Positions 16,723 through 25,135 of a stretch of DNA of 64,000 nucleotides are shown piece by piece. The position numbers and the translations under genes were made by a program. Below the pieces are notes generated by a model. The model was given only the letters and a program-made list of their open reading frames with translations. It was not told the DNA's origin and did not search any database. Each line of letters opens with the position of its first letter. The first letter of the stretch is position 1. This DNA is from Treponema denticola (GTDB lineage: Bacteria > Spirochaetota > Spirochaetia > Treponematales > Breznakiellaceae): the NCBI GenBank assembly GCA_020719845.1, contig DYPP01000001.1, positions 101,509-165,508 on the forward strand, in the 5' to 3' direction.

Positions 16723-17620
16723 CGCCGACGGCTATATCCTTCTTAAGAAAAACCCCGGGGTCACCTCGTTCGAAGCGTTGTCTTTGGTTAAAAAAGCCCT
16801 GGGAACGGGTAGGGTGGGCCACGCGGGCACGCTGGATAAATTTGCCGAAGGGCTCTTGATCGTCTTGGTGGGCAGAGCGACCCGGCTGGTGCAGTGGTTC
16901 TCGGGCAGCGATAAACTCTACGAGGGCGTCATTCTGTTCGGCGCCGAAACGGATACGCTGGATCCGGAAGGACGTATCGTCGCCGAGGCTCCGCCGCCGA
17001 CTCACGCCGTGCTGACCCAGTGCGTCCCCCGCTTCCTCGGCCCGCAGCTGCAGACGCCGCCTGAGTATTCCGCCGTCCACGTGGACGGGCATCGGGCCCA
17101 TGAGCTGGCCCGGTCGGGCGTGGTCCCGGAAATGAAACCCCGTCCGGTCTGGATACACGAGCTGGATCTGCTCGCCTACGATCCTCCCCTCGCCAGGATT
17201 CGGGTACGGTGTTCCAAGGGAACCTATATACGATCCCTGGCCCGGGACATCGCCCTGGCCGCCGCCTCCCGGGCGCACCTGACCGCCCTCAACCGCCTGG
17301 AGATAGCCGGATTCAAGGTGGCGGACTCAGTCGATCCCGCCGGTGCCGATGATCCCCTGGCTGCCCTGCGGGCAGCGCTCAAACCCATCGGTCTGAGCGC
17401 CTTCAAAGCTTTGGGATCCTCTTGTTTTCAGGCTGATGACCGGGGCGTCGCCGATCTGGTCAACGGTCGCGGGATAGACGCCGACCGCTTCCTGCTGCTC
17501 GATGAAGGCACCCAAGAAAACGCCCCCGCCGCCGTGTTTGCCGAAGATGGGCATTTTGTGGCCTTGGTTGAAAAAACCGCCGACGCATGGCGCTACGGAT
17601 TGGTGTATGACCGTCGTTGA
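16706..17620 (+). CDS. truB: tRNA pseudouridine-55 synthase TruB
   Basis: TruB makes the universal pseudouridine 55 in the T-loop of tRNA. The catalytic Asp is visible in GHAGTLDKFAEGLL near residue 44, and a KGTYIRSLARDI motif appears later in the fold. The 304-residue length is normal and includes a short PUA-like C-terminal part. The GTG start lies inside rbfA. The C-terminus overlaps ribF by 14 bases. Confidence 0.95.
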   Translation: MKPVGDADGYILLKKNPGVTSFEALSLVKKALGTGRVGHAGTLDKFAEGLLIVLVGRATRLVQWFSGSDKLYEGVILFGAETDTLDPEGRIVAEAPPPTHAVLTQCVPRFLGPQLQTPPEYSAVHVDGHRAHELARSGVVPEMKPRPVWIHELDLLAYDPPLARIRVRCSKGTYIRSLARDIALAAASRAHLTALNRLEIAGFKVADSVDPAGADDPLAALRAALKPIGLSAFKALGSSCFQADDRGVADLVNGRGIDADRFLLLDEGTQENAPAAVFAEDGHFVALVEKTADAWRYGLVYDRR

Positions 17621-18386
17621 ATGGGAAAAATTTGTCGCCGGTTCCCGCTGGGAGGATCGGACCGCCATGACCATCGGCGTGTTCGACGGCGTGCACCGGG
17701 GCCATCAGGCGCTGATCCGTAATATTACTTCTCCCCGCCTCTCCGCCCTGCCGGTGGCCATCACCTTTCGATCCAATCCCAAATCCGTCCTGCGGCCGGA
17801 ACAGTACGAGGGGGATATCACCAGCCTGGACCGTAAATTATCCCTGCTTGAAGCCTACGGGGTGCGCATCGTTGTGCTGATTGACTTTTCCGGGAATTTC
17901 AGTAAACTGGGAGGAAAGGAATTTGTCGATCTATTAAAGGATCGGGGAAATCTGCGTTATTTGACGGTGGGCAGTGATTTTCGCTGCGGACATCGGCTGG
18001 ATACGGATGCGGGGCTTATTCAGCGCCTGAATGAGCGGAACCGCATCCCTACTGACGTGGTCGCGCCGGTCTTGATGGACGGTTTGCCGATCAGTTCCAG
18101 CCGCATCCGCTCCGCGATTGCGGTCGGCGACCTCGTCGAGGCGACGGCTCTTCTCGGGCGAAACGTGGATATTGATCTTGCCGATGTGCCCACTACCCCG
18201 GGCCCCGGGAGGGTTTTGTTCGACGTCCGCGCCGCTCACCGGATAACGCCGCCCAGCGGCCGGTATTCCGCTGTCCTGTACGGAAGACAACCCTTGGAGC
18301 GGGCTTCAACCCAGATAGACATCGAGAGTGGCGTCGTGGCGATCCCTGCGGGTGTCGACGCGCGCCGCGTTGAGTTCATCCTATGA
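17607..18386 (+). CDS. ribF: RibF-type FAD synthetase lacking a recognisable flavokinase domain
   Basis: The N-terminal 180 residues match the FMN adenylyltransferase (FAD synthetase) half of RibF: GVFDGVHRGHQALI near residue 20 carries the HxGH-type nucleotidyltransferase motif, and ISSSRIRSAI comes later. A full RibF is about 310 residues, with a riboflavin kinase domain carrying a GFPTAN signature. Here only about 75 residues remain after LLGRNV and no such signature is seen. A longer frame extends upstream to 17502, but the ATG at 17607 (MTVVEW) gives the normal N-terminus and a 14-base overlap with truB. The adenylyltransferase call is firm; loss of kinase activity is inferred. Confidence 0.88.
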   Translation: MTVVEWEKFVAGSRWEDRTAMTIGVFDGVHRGHQALIRNITSPRLSALPVAITFRSNPKSVLRPEQYEGDITSLDRKLSLLEAYGVRIVVLIDFSGNFSKLGGKEFVDLLKDRGNLRYLTVGSDFRCGHRLDTDAGLIQRLNERNRIPTDVVAPVLMDGLPISSSRIRSAIAVGDLVEATALLGRNVDIDLADVPTTPGPGRVLFDVRAAHRITPPSGRYSAVLYGRQPLERASTQIDIESGVVAIPAGVDARRVEFIL

Positions 18387-18409
18387 ACTTCTCTACGGAA
18401 TGCAAGAAG

Positions 18410-18518
18410 GAGTCAAATCTAAAAACATCAGTTTTTAGATTTGTACCGATAAAAAAGCAATTCCTGTAAGGAATTGCTTAAGTCCGCTCCAAAAACAACC
18501 GGTTTTTGGAGCGGACTC
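18410..18518 (+). repeat. 109-bp three-hairpin repeat, copy 3 (most perfect)
   Basis: The copy runs from GAGTC to GACTC. Hairpin 1 (18414-18443) has a perfect 13-bp stem, CAAATCTAAAAAC against GTTTTTAGATTTG, with loop ATCA. Hairpin 2 (18455-18479) has a 10-bp stem around TGTAA. Hairpin 3 (18481-18517) has a perfect 15-16-bp stem with arms starting AGTCCGCTCC. The rpsO ribosome site AAGGAG begins immediately after the element. Confidence 0.92.
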
Positions 18519-18533
18519 AAGGAGTGAAAAGAA

Positions 18534-18803
18534 ATGGCTTTGAACAAACAGGACGCGGCATCCATCGTCGCCAAATTCGGTAAGGGTGAAAAGGATACGG
18601 GTTCCTCTTCAGTACAGGTAGCCTTGCTCACCGAACGGATCAATCAGCTGACCGAGCACTGCAAGACCTTCAAAAAGGACAAATCCAGCCAGCGCGGCTT
18701 GCTGATGCTGGTCGGTCAACGCCGCCGGATGCTCAAATACATCCAGCGTTCGGATCTTGATTCGTACCGGACGCTGATCAAGGAATTGGGACTCCGCAAA
18801 TAG
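18534..18803 (+). CDS. rpsO: 30S ribosomal protein S15
   Basis: S15 binds 16S rRNA early in assembly of the 30S platform. The 89-residue length is standard. Recognisable blocks are the GSSSVQVALLTERI segment and the C-terminal RRMLKYIQ region. AAGGAG lies ten bases before the ATG and directly abuts the 109-bp repeat. A strong terminator follows, then pnp, the usual rpsO-pnp pairing. Confidence 0.97.
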   Translation: MALNKQDAASIVAKFGKGEKDTGSSSVQVALLTERINQLTEHCKTFKKDKSSQRGLLMLVGQRRRMLKYIQRSDLDSYRTLIKELGLRK

Positions 18804-18810
18804 CGGTACG

Positions 18811-18877
18811 GAGCCCGGATCGTCGCCGACCAGGCGCGCAGCGCGCCGGCAGCGATCGTCGCCGGGCTCTTTTTTTT
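18811..18877 (+). terminator. Intrinsic terminator after rpsO
   Basis: Arms GAGCCCGG (18811-18818) and CCGGGCTC (18862-18869) enclose an inner hairpin (GGCGCGC-AGC-GCGCC). Eight T residues follow (18870-18877). Confidence 0.8.
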
Positions 18878-18879
18878 AC

Positions 18880-18932
18880 CGGCGCCGCTTGATGGGGCGC
18901 CGACCCGTAGACCTTGCGGCCGGCGGGTTTTT
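18880..18932 (+). promoter_or_regulatory. Two further hairpins in the pnp leader
   Basis: A GGCGCC/GGCGCC hairpin (18880-18902) is followed by a second stem (ACCCG at 18903 with CGGGT at 18924) that runs into a T5 tract. The second ends about 14 bases before the pnp ATG and could act as another terminator or as a processing site. In E. coli the pnp leader is an RNase III target; a similar role here is inference. Confidence 0.5.
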
Positions 18933-18946
18933 ACGGACAGGAATAT

Positions 18947-21094
18947 ATGATTCAAAGAGTGACCATGAAAGTCGGCGACGAGGACCTGATCCTCGAAACG
19001 GGTCGGATGGCCAAGCAGGCCAATGGAGCCGTATTCGCCCAGTTTGCCGGTTCGGCGGTGCTTGCCACGGTGTGCACCTCCAGCAGCGCCGAGGAAGACC
19101 TGGACTACGTGCCCCTTACCGTCGATTACAACGAAAAATACTACGCCGCAGGAAAAATCCCCGGCGGTTTCATCAAGCGCGAAAGCCGCCCCAAGGATAA
19201 GGAAGTCCTGGTTTCCCGGCTGATAGACCGCCCGATGCGGCCGCTGTTCGACAAGCGGTTCGGACGCGACATCCAGGTAGTGCCCACCACCGTTTCCGCA
19301 GATATGGTCAATCCCCCGGATATGCTGGCCATCGTCGCCTCGTCCGCGGCGGTCCACATTTCGGACATTCCCTTCGGCGGTCCGATCGCGGGCGTGCGCA
19401 TCTGCGCCGTGGGTGATCAGCTGATCGTCAATCCTACGTACGAAGAAATAGCCAAGTCGCGTCTGGAAATCGTGGTAGCCGGAACCAAGAACGGCATCAC
19501 CATGGTGGAAGGCGGCGCCAGGGAAGTGGGCGAAGACATCATGATCGAAGCCCTGGAAAAGGCGCACAAGGTCATCATTCAGCTCTGCGAACTGCAGGAA
19601 AAACTGCGGGAACTCGTCGGCCTGCCCAAACTGCCGCTGAACGACAGCAAGAACGTGCTGGAAAACAAGGATGCCATTCGCTCCGCCGCCTATCCCCGAC
19701 TGCAGGAAGCGCTCTTCGTCAAGGGCAAGCACGAACGGGGCGACGCTATACGGGCGGTCAAGACCGATCTTGCTACCCAGTACGCCGCCCAGTTGGCCGA
19801 CGAAAAGCAGTCCAAGCTGTTCAACGCCCTTTTTGAAGACATGGAGTACCAAATCCTGCGTTCCTCGATCCTGGACAAGGGCATCCGCGTCGACGGCCGG
19901 GGCACGGAAGACATCCGGGCCATCAGCTGCGAAATCGGACTGCTCCCCCGGACGCATGGGTCGGCCCTGTTTACCCGGGGCGAGACTCAAGCCTTGGCCG
20001 TGACCACCCTCGGCACCGTTTTCGACGAGCAGATATTCGACGACATCGAAGGGGATAAGCGGGAAAGCTTTATCCTGCACTACAACTTCCCGCCGTTCTC
20101 GGTGGGCGAAGTCGGGCGCATGGGCACGGGGCGCCGGGAGATCGGCCACGGCAACCTGGCGCGGCGTTCGCTCGAAGCCATGGTGCCCACCAAGGCGGAG
20201 TTCCCCTATACCATCCGGGTGGTCTCGGAAATCCTGGAATCCAACGGCTCGTCTTCCATGGCCTCCGTCTGCGGCGGAACGCTTTCCATGCTGCACGCCG
20301 GCGTGCCGATGAAGAAACCCGTCGCCGGCATCGCCATGGGCCTGATCACCGAAGGCGATCGCTACGCGGTGCTCTCGGACATTTTAGGCGAAGAAGACCA
20401 TCTGGGGGATATGGACTTCAAGGTGGCGGGTACGGATGAAGGCATCACGGGCTTTCAGATGGACATCAAGATCGCCGGCGTCAGTCCCGAAGTAATGAGG
20501 AAAGCCCTTGACCAGGCTAAACGCGGCCGTCTGCACATCCTTGCCATCATGAACAAAACCCTGTCCAAACCGACGGAAAAAATCAGCGACTACGCGCCCA
20601 AAATCGTCACCATGCGCATCGATACGGACAAGATCGGCGCCCTGATCGGACCGGGGGGCAAGAACATCAAAGCCCTCTGCGAACAGTACAGCGTGACCAT
20701 CAACACCGAAAACGATGGGACGGTTACCATCTACGGCAAGAACGCCAAAGATGCGGAAGCGGCTAAAACTGCGGTGGTGGGTATCGTCATGGACCCTGAA
20801 GTCGGCCGCGTCTACGACGGTTTGGTCAAACGGATTATGGACTTCGGCGCTTTTGTGGAGATTCTGCCCGGCAAAGAAGGCCTCTGCCATATTTCCAAGT
20901 TGTCCCGCCAACGGATCACCAACGTCGGCGACGTGGTCCAGGAAGGCCAGCGGATTCCGGTCAAGCTGCTGGAAGTCGACAAGATGGGCCGCCTGAACCT
21001 GTCCTACATCGACGCGATCGATCCTTCCGGGGAAGAAGCGTCGCGTCCGCCCCGCCGCGAGGAGGACCCGAGCCGGGGACGGAGAGACGTTTGA
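18947..21094 (+). CDS. pnp: Polyribonucleotide nucleotidyltransferase (PNPase)
   Basis: PNPase degrades RNA 3'-to-5' by phosphorolysis. The product, about 715 residues, has two RNase PH domains (about 1-230 and 300-540), a KH domain (about 545-610) and an S1 domain (about 615-690), ending in an acidic/Arg tail. A longer frame starts at 18914, but the ATG at 18947 has AGGA upstream and gives the normal N-terminus. The stop overlaps the TTG start of the M16 peptidase gene by four bases. Confidence 0.97.
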   Translation: MIQRVTMKVGDEDLILETGRMAKQANGAVFAQFAGSAVLATVCTSSSAEEDLDYVPLTVDYNEKYYAAGKIPGGFIKRESRPKDKEVLVSRLIDRPMRPLFDKRFGRDIQVVPTTVSADMVNPPDMLAIVASSAAVHISDIPFGGPIAGVRICAVGDQLIVNPTYEEIAKSRLEIVVAGTKNGITMVEGGAREVGEDIMIEALEKAHKVIIQLCELQEKLRELVGLPKLPLNDSKNVLENKDAIRSAAYPRLQEALFVKGKHERGDAIRAVKTDLATQYAAQLADEKQSKLFNALFEDMEYQILRSSILDKGIRVDGRGTEDIRAISCEIGLLPRTHGSALFTRGETQALAVTTLGTVFDEQIFDDIEGDKRESFILHYNFPPFSVGEVGRMGTGRREIGHGNLARRSLEAMVPTKAEFPYTIRVVSEILESNGSSSMASVCGGTLSMLHAGVPMKKPVAGIAMGLITEGDRYAVLSDILGEEDHLGDMDFKVAGTDEGITGFQMDIKIAGVSPEVMRKALDQAKRGRLHILAIMNKTLSKPTEKISDYAPKIVTMRIDTDKIGALIGPGGKNIKALCEQYSVTINTENDGTVTIYGKNAKDAEAAKTAVVGIVMDPEVGRVYDGLVKRIMDFGAFVEILPGKEGLCHISKLSRQRITNVGDVVQEGQRIPVKLLEVDKMGRLNLSYIDAIDPSGEEASRPPRREEDPSRGRRDV

Positions 21095-22347
21095 TCCGGG
21101 ATTTTGGACTCGACGGAGGCTTGCGCCTCCTGGTCGAACCGACGGCCGCGGCTGAAGTCGCGGCCGTCGGCGTCTGGTACGACCGGGGGTCCCGGGACGA
21201 AGCGGAGCTGGACGCCGGGGCTACCCACTTTGTCGAGCATATGCTGTTCAAAGGAACGGAGACCCGTTCGGCGGCGGCCATCGCCCGTCAAATAGACGCC
21301 CTGGGCGGGACGATCAACGCTTTTACCGAACGCGAGACCATGGCCCTGCACGCGGTTGTGCCCGGCGAATTTTTGGCCGAGGCGGTGGAAATTCTTTGCG
21401 ACCTGGTCATGAACGCCCGTTTTGACCCGGCGGACTTTGAAATAGAACGGACCGTCATCGAAAACGAAATCGAAGCCGCCGATGACGATCCGGAAGAAGC
21501 CGCGGCGGATGCTTTTGCGCACCGCTTATGGGGCTCCCATCCGGTGGCGCGCAAGATCGGCGGCGAGGCGACCGCGGTGCGTACTCTTCGGCCCGAACAG
21601 GTGCGCAGTTGGTACGAAAGTCACTTTCAGGGTCGGGCTACGGTACTCTCTGTGGCCGGCGGCGTTGAACCCGACCGGGTGGCCGAGGTGGTTTCCCGTA
21701 TCGCCGCCCAGGGTCGGCGCTGCCTGCCGACGGAAAAAGCGCCGCGCCTGCCCCCGCCGCCGGACAGAATGGACGGTCCGAAGTACCAGGTTTTGAAGGG
21801 ACAGTACGTGCAGCTTTTTTATGGCCTGCACGGGCAGGGCCGGCTACCCCAGGATCTCTATTATCCGCTGGCGGTGGCCGATGCGGCCATCGGCGATTCC
21901 ATGGGCTCCCGCCTTTTTCAGGAACTGCGCGAACAGCGGGGCCTCTGCTATTCCGTATACAGTGCGCCGACGCTCTTATCCGATTCCTCGCTCTGGTCCG
22001 CCTACGCTACCAGCTCCGTCGCCAATGGAAGCGAACTGAAGGATCGCCTGAGCGCAACAATCCAGCAGATCGCCGCGCAGGGACTGAAGGAAGGTGAATT
22101 GGCGACGGCCAAGGCACACGTCAAGGGGATGATCAGGATCGCCTCCCAGGATACGGAGTACCACATGCGGCGCATCGCGCGGCAGGCGCTCTCGGAAAGC
22201 CCCCTGCTGACCTGCGCCCAGTCCATCCAAAAAATCGAAGCCGTAACGGCGGAAGACGCCCGCCGGGCCATGGACTGGTTCTTTAAAAGCAAGCCTGTTA
22301 TATTTGCCGTAGGTCCAAAAGGTGGAAGAAGGGCTTTTAATGAATGA
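21091..22347 (+). CDS. M16-family zinc metallopeptidase (processing-peptidase-like)
   Basis: The inverted zinc motif HxxEH appears as HFVEH (His46, Glu49, His50). A Glu-rich ENEIEAADDDPEE segment near residue 125 supplies the third zinc ligand. The 418-residue length matches the single-module bacterial homologues of mitochondrial processing peptidase beta. The pnp-M16-dut order is common in several phyla, but the natural substrate is unknown. The TTG start overlaps the pnp stop, indicating coupling. Confidence 0.92.
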   Translation: MIRDFGLDGGLRLLVEPTAAAEVAAVGVWYDRGSRDEAELDAGATHFVEHMLFKGTETRSAAAIARQIDALGGTINAFTERETMALHAVVPGEFLAEAVEILCDLVMNARFDPADFEIERTVIENEIEAADDDPEEAAADAFAHRLWGSHPVARKIGGEATAVRTLRPEQVRSWYESHFQGRATVLSVAGGVEPDRVAEVVSRIAAQGRRCLPTEKAPRLPPPPDRMDGPKYQVLKGQYVQLFYGLHGQGRLPQDLYYPLAVADAAIGDSMGSRLFQELREQRGLCYSVYSAPTLLSDSSLWSAYATSSVANGSELKDRLSATIQQIAAQGLKEGELATAKAHVKGMIRIASQDTEYHMRRIARQALSESPLLTCAQSIQKIEAVTAEDARRAMDWFFKSKPVIFAVGPKGGRRAFNE

Positions 22348-22792
22348 CCAGGTGCAACCGACGGTCAAAGTGCTGAAACTCCATCCCGCCGCTGAGCTGC
22401 CGACCTACGCGGGGCCCGGCGCCGCCGGGGCGGACCTGCGGGCTTGCCTTACGGAAAACATGGTTATTCCGCCCCAGAGCAGAGCCTTGGTGCCCACGGG
22501 ACTTTCCATTGAACTGCCCGACGGCTATGAAGCCCAGGTACGTCCGCGTTCCGGGTTGGCGTTCAAGTACGGAGTGAGCGTTTTGAACGCCCCGGGAACC
22601 ATCGACGCCGACTATCGGGGCGAGTTGAAGGTCTTGTTGATCAATCTTGGTTCCCAAACCTATACCATAGCCCCGGGGGAACGGATCGCCCAGCTGGTCG
22701 TCGCGCCGGTAGCCCGCTCCCTTTTCCAGGAAGCGGTACGGCTATCGCCTACGGAAAGGGGCGCCGGCGGTTTCGGTTCGACGGGGATCTAG
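22340..22792 (+). CDS. dut: Deoxyuridine 5'-triphosphate nucleotidohydrolase
   Basis: dUTPase hydrolyses dUTP to dUMP, keeping uracil out of DNA. The trimeric-family motifs are all present: AGADLRA, RPRSGLAFK, a GTIDADYRGE block holding the catalytic Asp and the uracil-binding Tyr, GERIAQLV, and the C-terminal RGAGGFGSTG P-loop-like arm. The length is about 150 residues. The ATG at 22340 overlaps the M16 gene by eight bases; an in-frame GTG at 22322 would add an atypical extension. Confidence 0.95.
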   Translation: MNDQVQPTVKVLKLHPAAELPTYAGPGAAGADLRACLTENMVIPPQSRALVPTGLSIELPDGYEAQVRPRSGLAFKYGVSVLNAPGTIDADYRGELKVLLINLGSQTYTIAPGERIAQLVVAPVARSLFQEAVRLSPTERGAGGFGSTGI

Positions 22793-22793
22793 C

Positions 22794-24065
22794 ATGCCGC
22801 ATTCCAATCGCCGGCAGTCGGGCATCCTGTTCCGCTACGTTATCCGGGAGACGGCGTTTTCTTTCTTCATCGCTTTCCTGTTTTTCTTCCTGATATTTTT
22901 TATCAACCAGCTGCTCTTGATGGCCGAAGAGATTTTATCCAAACGGGTTCCCCTTGGCCAGGTATTGCTGCTGATCTTTTATTCATTGCCCGCCATCGTC
23001 GCCATGGCAGCCCCCTTCGCGTCCCTGGTGGGCACCCTGATGGCCATCGGCCGCTTGTCGTCGGACAACGAGGTGCTGGTGATCCTGTCTTCCGGCCTGT
23101 CCTATCTGACTTTGTACCTCCCTGCGCTGGCGGCGGGTGTAGTTATTTCGTTGTTGTCCTTTGTGGCCAACGATATCTTGTTGCCCGCCGGAACCATTGA
23201 ATTCGGACGACTCTACCGAAAGATACTCGTCGCCAATCCAACCCTCGAACTGGAGGGCAACGCGGTGAAACGGTACAAGGATACGATCATCGTAACCGGC
23301 GATCCAGAGGGTACGGGCTTGCGGGACATCCTGATCATGGATCGCACGCCCAACGGCGAACGCCGCTTGATCACCGCCGGCCACGCCGAAATAAACGAGA
23401 ACGCCCGTTCCTTGCTGAGCCTGGATCTCAGCGCCGCGTTTATCCATTCGTACAAAGAGAATACCCTCAACGACTATGACTACGTCTCCAGCGCCAAACT
23501 GGGCTACTCGATCAGCCAGCAAGACTTGATTCAGTCGGCGGGAACTCCTGGTCCACGGGAAATGAGTTCCGCCGACGTAGGGCGCGAGATGGCGCGCAAG
23601 GAGGCAGCCCTGGAGGCGCAGCTTGAGGAGCGCAAACAGCGACTTTTCCGCGCTGCGGCGCAGCTCGAGGAAGCCCAGCGCGCCGCCGACACCTCCGCTC
23701 AGGCTAATCGGCGGCGGTCGCTGCTGGTAGCCTTCAATCGGGATCGTGAATCTCTGCAAAAGGCGCGCAAAGACCGCACCCTGCAGATTTATCGGCTGGA
23801 GTACTACAAAAAATTTTCCATCCCCTTCGGCGCGGCATCCTTTGTATTTCTGGCGCTGCCGCTGGGGTTGTTCGCCCGGAAGAGCGGCCAATCCGTCGGT
23901 TTTGCGCTGGGCTTGATCATCGCGGTACTCTACTGGGCCTTGCTGATCGCCGGACAGACGATGGGCGTCCGGTTCGGGTATTCACCCCTGTGGGTCATGT
24001 GGCTGCCTAATTTCTCCGCGCTGCTGCTGGGGATCGTCCTGACTGCCGTGAGGGTGGCGCGTTGA
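22794..24065 (+). CDS. lptF: LPS-export-type permease LptF (YjgP/YjgQ family)
   Basis: LptF and LptG form the transmembrane part of the LptB2FG exporter that lifts lipopolysaccharide-type lipids out of the inner membrane. The 423-residue product has three N-terminal membrane segments, a periplasmic domain (about 135-320) with a coiled, Glu/Arg-rich insertion, and three C-terminal membrane segments. The F/G assignment rests on order and is tentative. Treponemes are generally thought to lack classical LPS, so the cargo may be another glycolipid. The gene begins two bases after dut and overlaps its partner by four. Confidence 0.85.
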   Translation: MPHSNRRQSGILFRYVIRETAFSFFIAFLFFFLIFFINQLLLMAEEILSKRVPLGQVLLLIFYSLPAIVAMAAPFASLVGTLMAIGRLSSDNEVLVILSSGLSYLTLYLPALAAGVVISLLSFVANDILLPAGTIEFGRLYRKILVANPTLELEGNAVKRYKDTIIVTGDPEGTGLRDILIMDRTPNGERRLITAGHAEINENARSLLSLDLSAAFIHSYKENTLNDYDYVSSAKLGYSISQQDLIQSAGTPGPREMSSADVGREMARKEAALEAQLEERKQRLFRAAAQLEEAQRAADTSAQANRRRSLLVAFNRDRESLQKARKDRTLQIYRLEYYKKFSIPFGAASFVFLALPLGLFARKSGQSVGFALGLIIAVLYWALLIAGQTMGVRFGYSPLWVMWLPNFSALLLGIVLTAVRVAR

Positions 24066-25126
24066 CCCTGGACCGGTATCTTCTTCGCCACTATATCCCC
24101 GTCTTTTTGGTCGCCCTGGCCATGTTCGTGGTTCTCCTTTCGCTCATCGATCTGTTCGCCAACCTGTGGCGCTATCTGTCCTACGAAGCGCCGGGCGCGG
24201 AGATCCTCAAGGTCGTCCTCCACTATCTGCCCAAATGCGTCTCCTACGCGCTCCCCATTTCCCTGCTTTTTGCTTCCGCGTACACCATCGGAACGCTGTA
24301 TAGCCAGCACGAGCTGACGGTGGTATTCATCTCCGGCATTCCGCTCTGGCGTTTCACGTTTCCCCTCTTGCTGCTGGGCGGCCTCGTCTCCCTGGGCTCG
24401 TTTTTCTTTGAAGACCGAATCGTCATCCCCCAGTACGCCTTGAAAAAAGAACTGAGCCGGACCCTGCTCAAACAGAAACGGAGCGGCAATAATTCGGATA
24501 TCGTGGTAAAATCCGACCAGGGCCGCCTGGTCTACGCGGTGGATTTCTACAATGATATCGATACGAGTTTGAACGGGTTGAGCATCATCCAGCGCGATCC
24601 GGAGGGCAAACTTTCAGCATTGATCCGGGCCCGGAAAGCGTCCTGGGAGTCCGGCGTCTGGAAGCTGGAAAACGCCACCGCCTATACCTGGGATCAGGGC
24701 GTGCTGGTCAGCAAAACCTACCAGGATTCGCTGGGATACACCGAAAATCCGGCCATATTCCGACGCAACGCGGTAGAAGTTGGGGAATTGTCCGTACGGG
24801 ACGCGGGCTTGTTCATCGCCGACCTGCGCACCGCCGGGTTGCCCTACTACGGCGCCCTGGCGGACTACTACAAACGGTACGCTTTTTCGGTCACCCCGTT
24901 GGTGGTGCTGTTGCTCTCCATTCCCATGGGCGGAAGGTTCCGTAAAAACATTTTGCTCATGAGCCTGCTGAGCAGTCTGATGGCGGCGGTTCTCTTTTAC
25001 GTCGCCCAGATGCTGACCATGATGTTGGCCAAGTTAGGCTACATCCCCGCTTTCTGGGGCGCTTGGACGCCGGTTTTTTTATTTATCATCATCGGTTCTG
25101 GCATGGTGCGCAGCGCCAGAACCTAA
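24062..25126 (+). CDS. lptG: LPS-export-type permease LptG (YjgP/YjgQ family)
   Basis: This is the second member of the paired permease: 354 residues with the same 3+3 membrane-segment plan around a periplasmic domain, and an N-terminal LDRYLLRHYIPVFLVAL segment typical of YjgQ. Its TTG start overlaps the stop of the previous gene (TTGA), which fits production of the two subunits in equal amounts. The periplasmic LptA/C/D partners and the LptB ATPase are not in this window. Confidence 0.86.
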   Translation: MTLDRYLLRHYIPVFLVALAMFVVLLSLIDLFANLWRYLSYEAPGAEILKVVLHYLPKCVSYALPISLLFASAYTIGTLYSQHELTVVFISGIPLWRFTFPLLLLGGLVSLGSFFFEDRIVIPQYALKKELSRTLLKQKRSGNNSDIVVKSDQGRLVYAVDFYNDIDTSLNGLSIIQRDPEGKLSALIRARKASWESGVWKLENATAYTWDQGVLVSKTYQDSLGYTENPAIFRRNAVEVGELSVRDAGLFIADLRTAGLPYYGALADYYKRYAFSVTPLVVLLLSIPMGGRFRKNILLMSLLSSLMAAVLFYVAQMLTMMLAKLGYIPAFWGAWTPVFLFIIIGSGMVRSART

Positions 25127-25135
25127 GGAAGCACG

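Noticed and set aside
18716-20296. Reverse-strand open frame of 526 codons opposite rpsO and pnp
   Set aside because: It spans two well-supported genes and the rpsO terminator, and has no recognisable domain or ribosome site.
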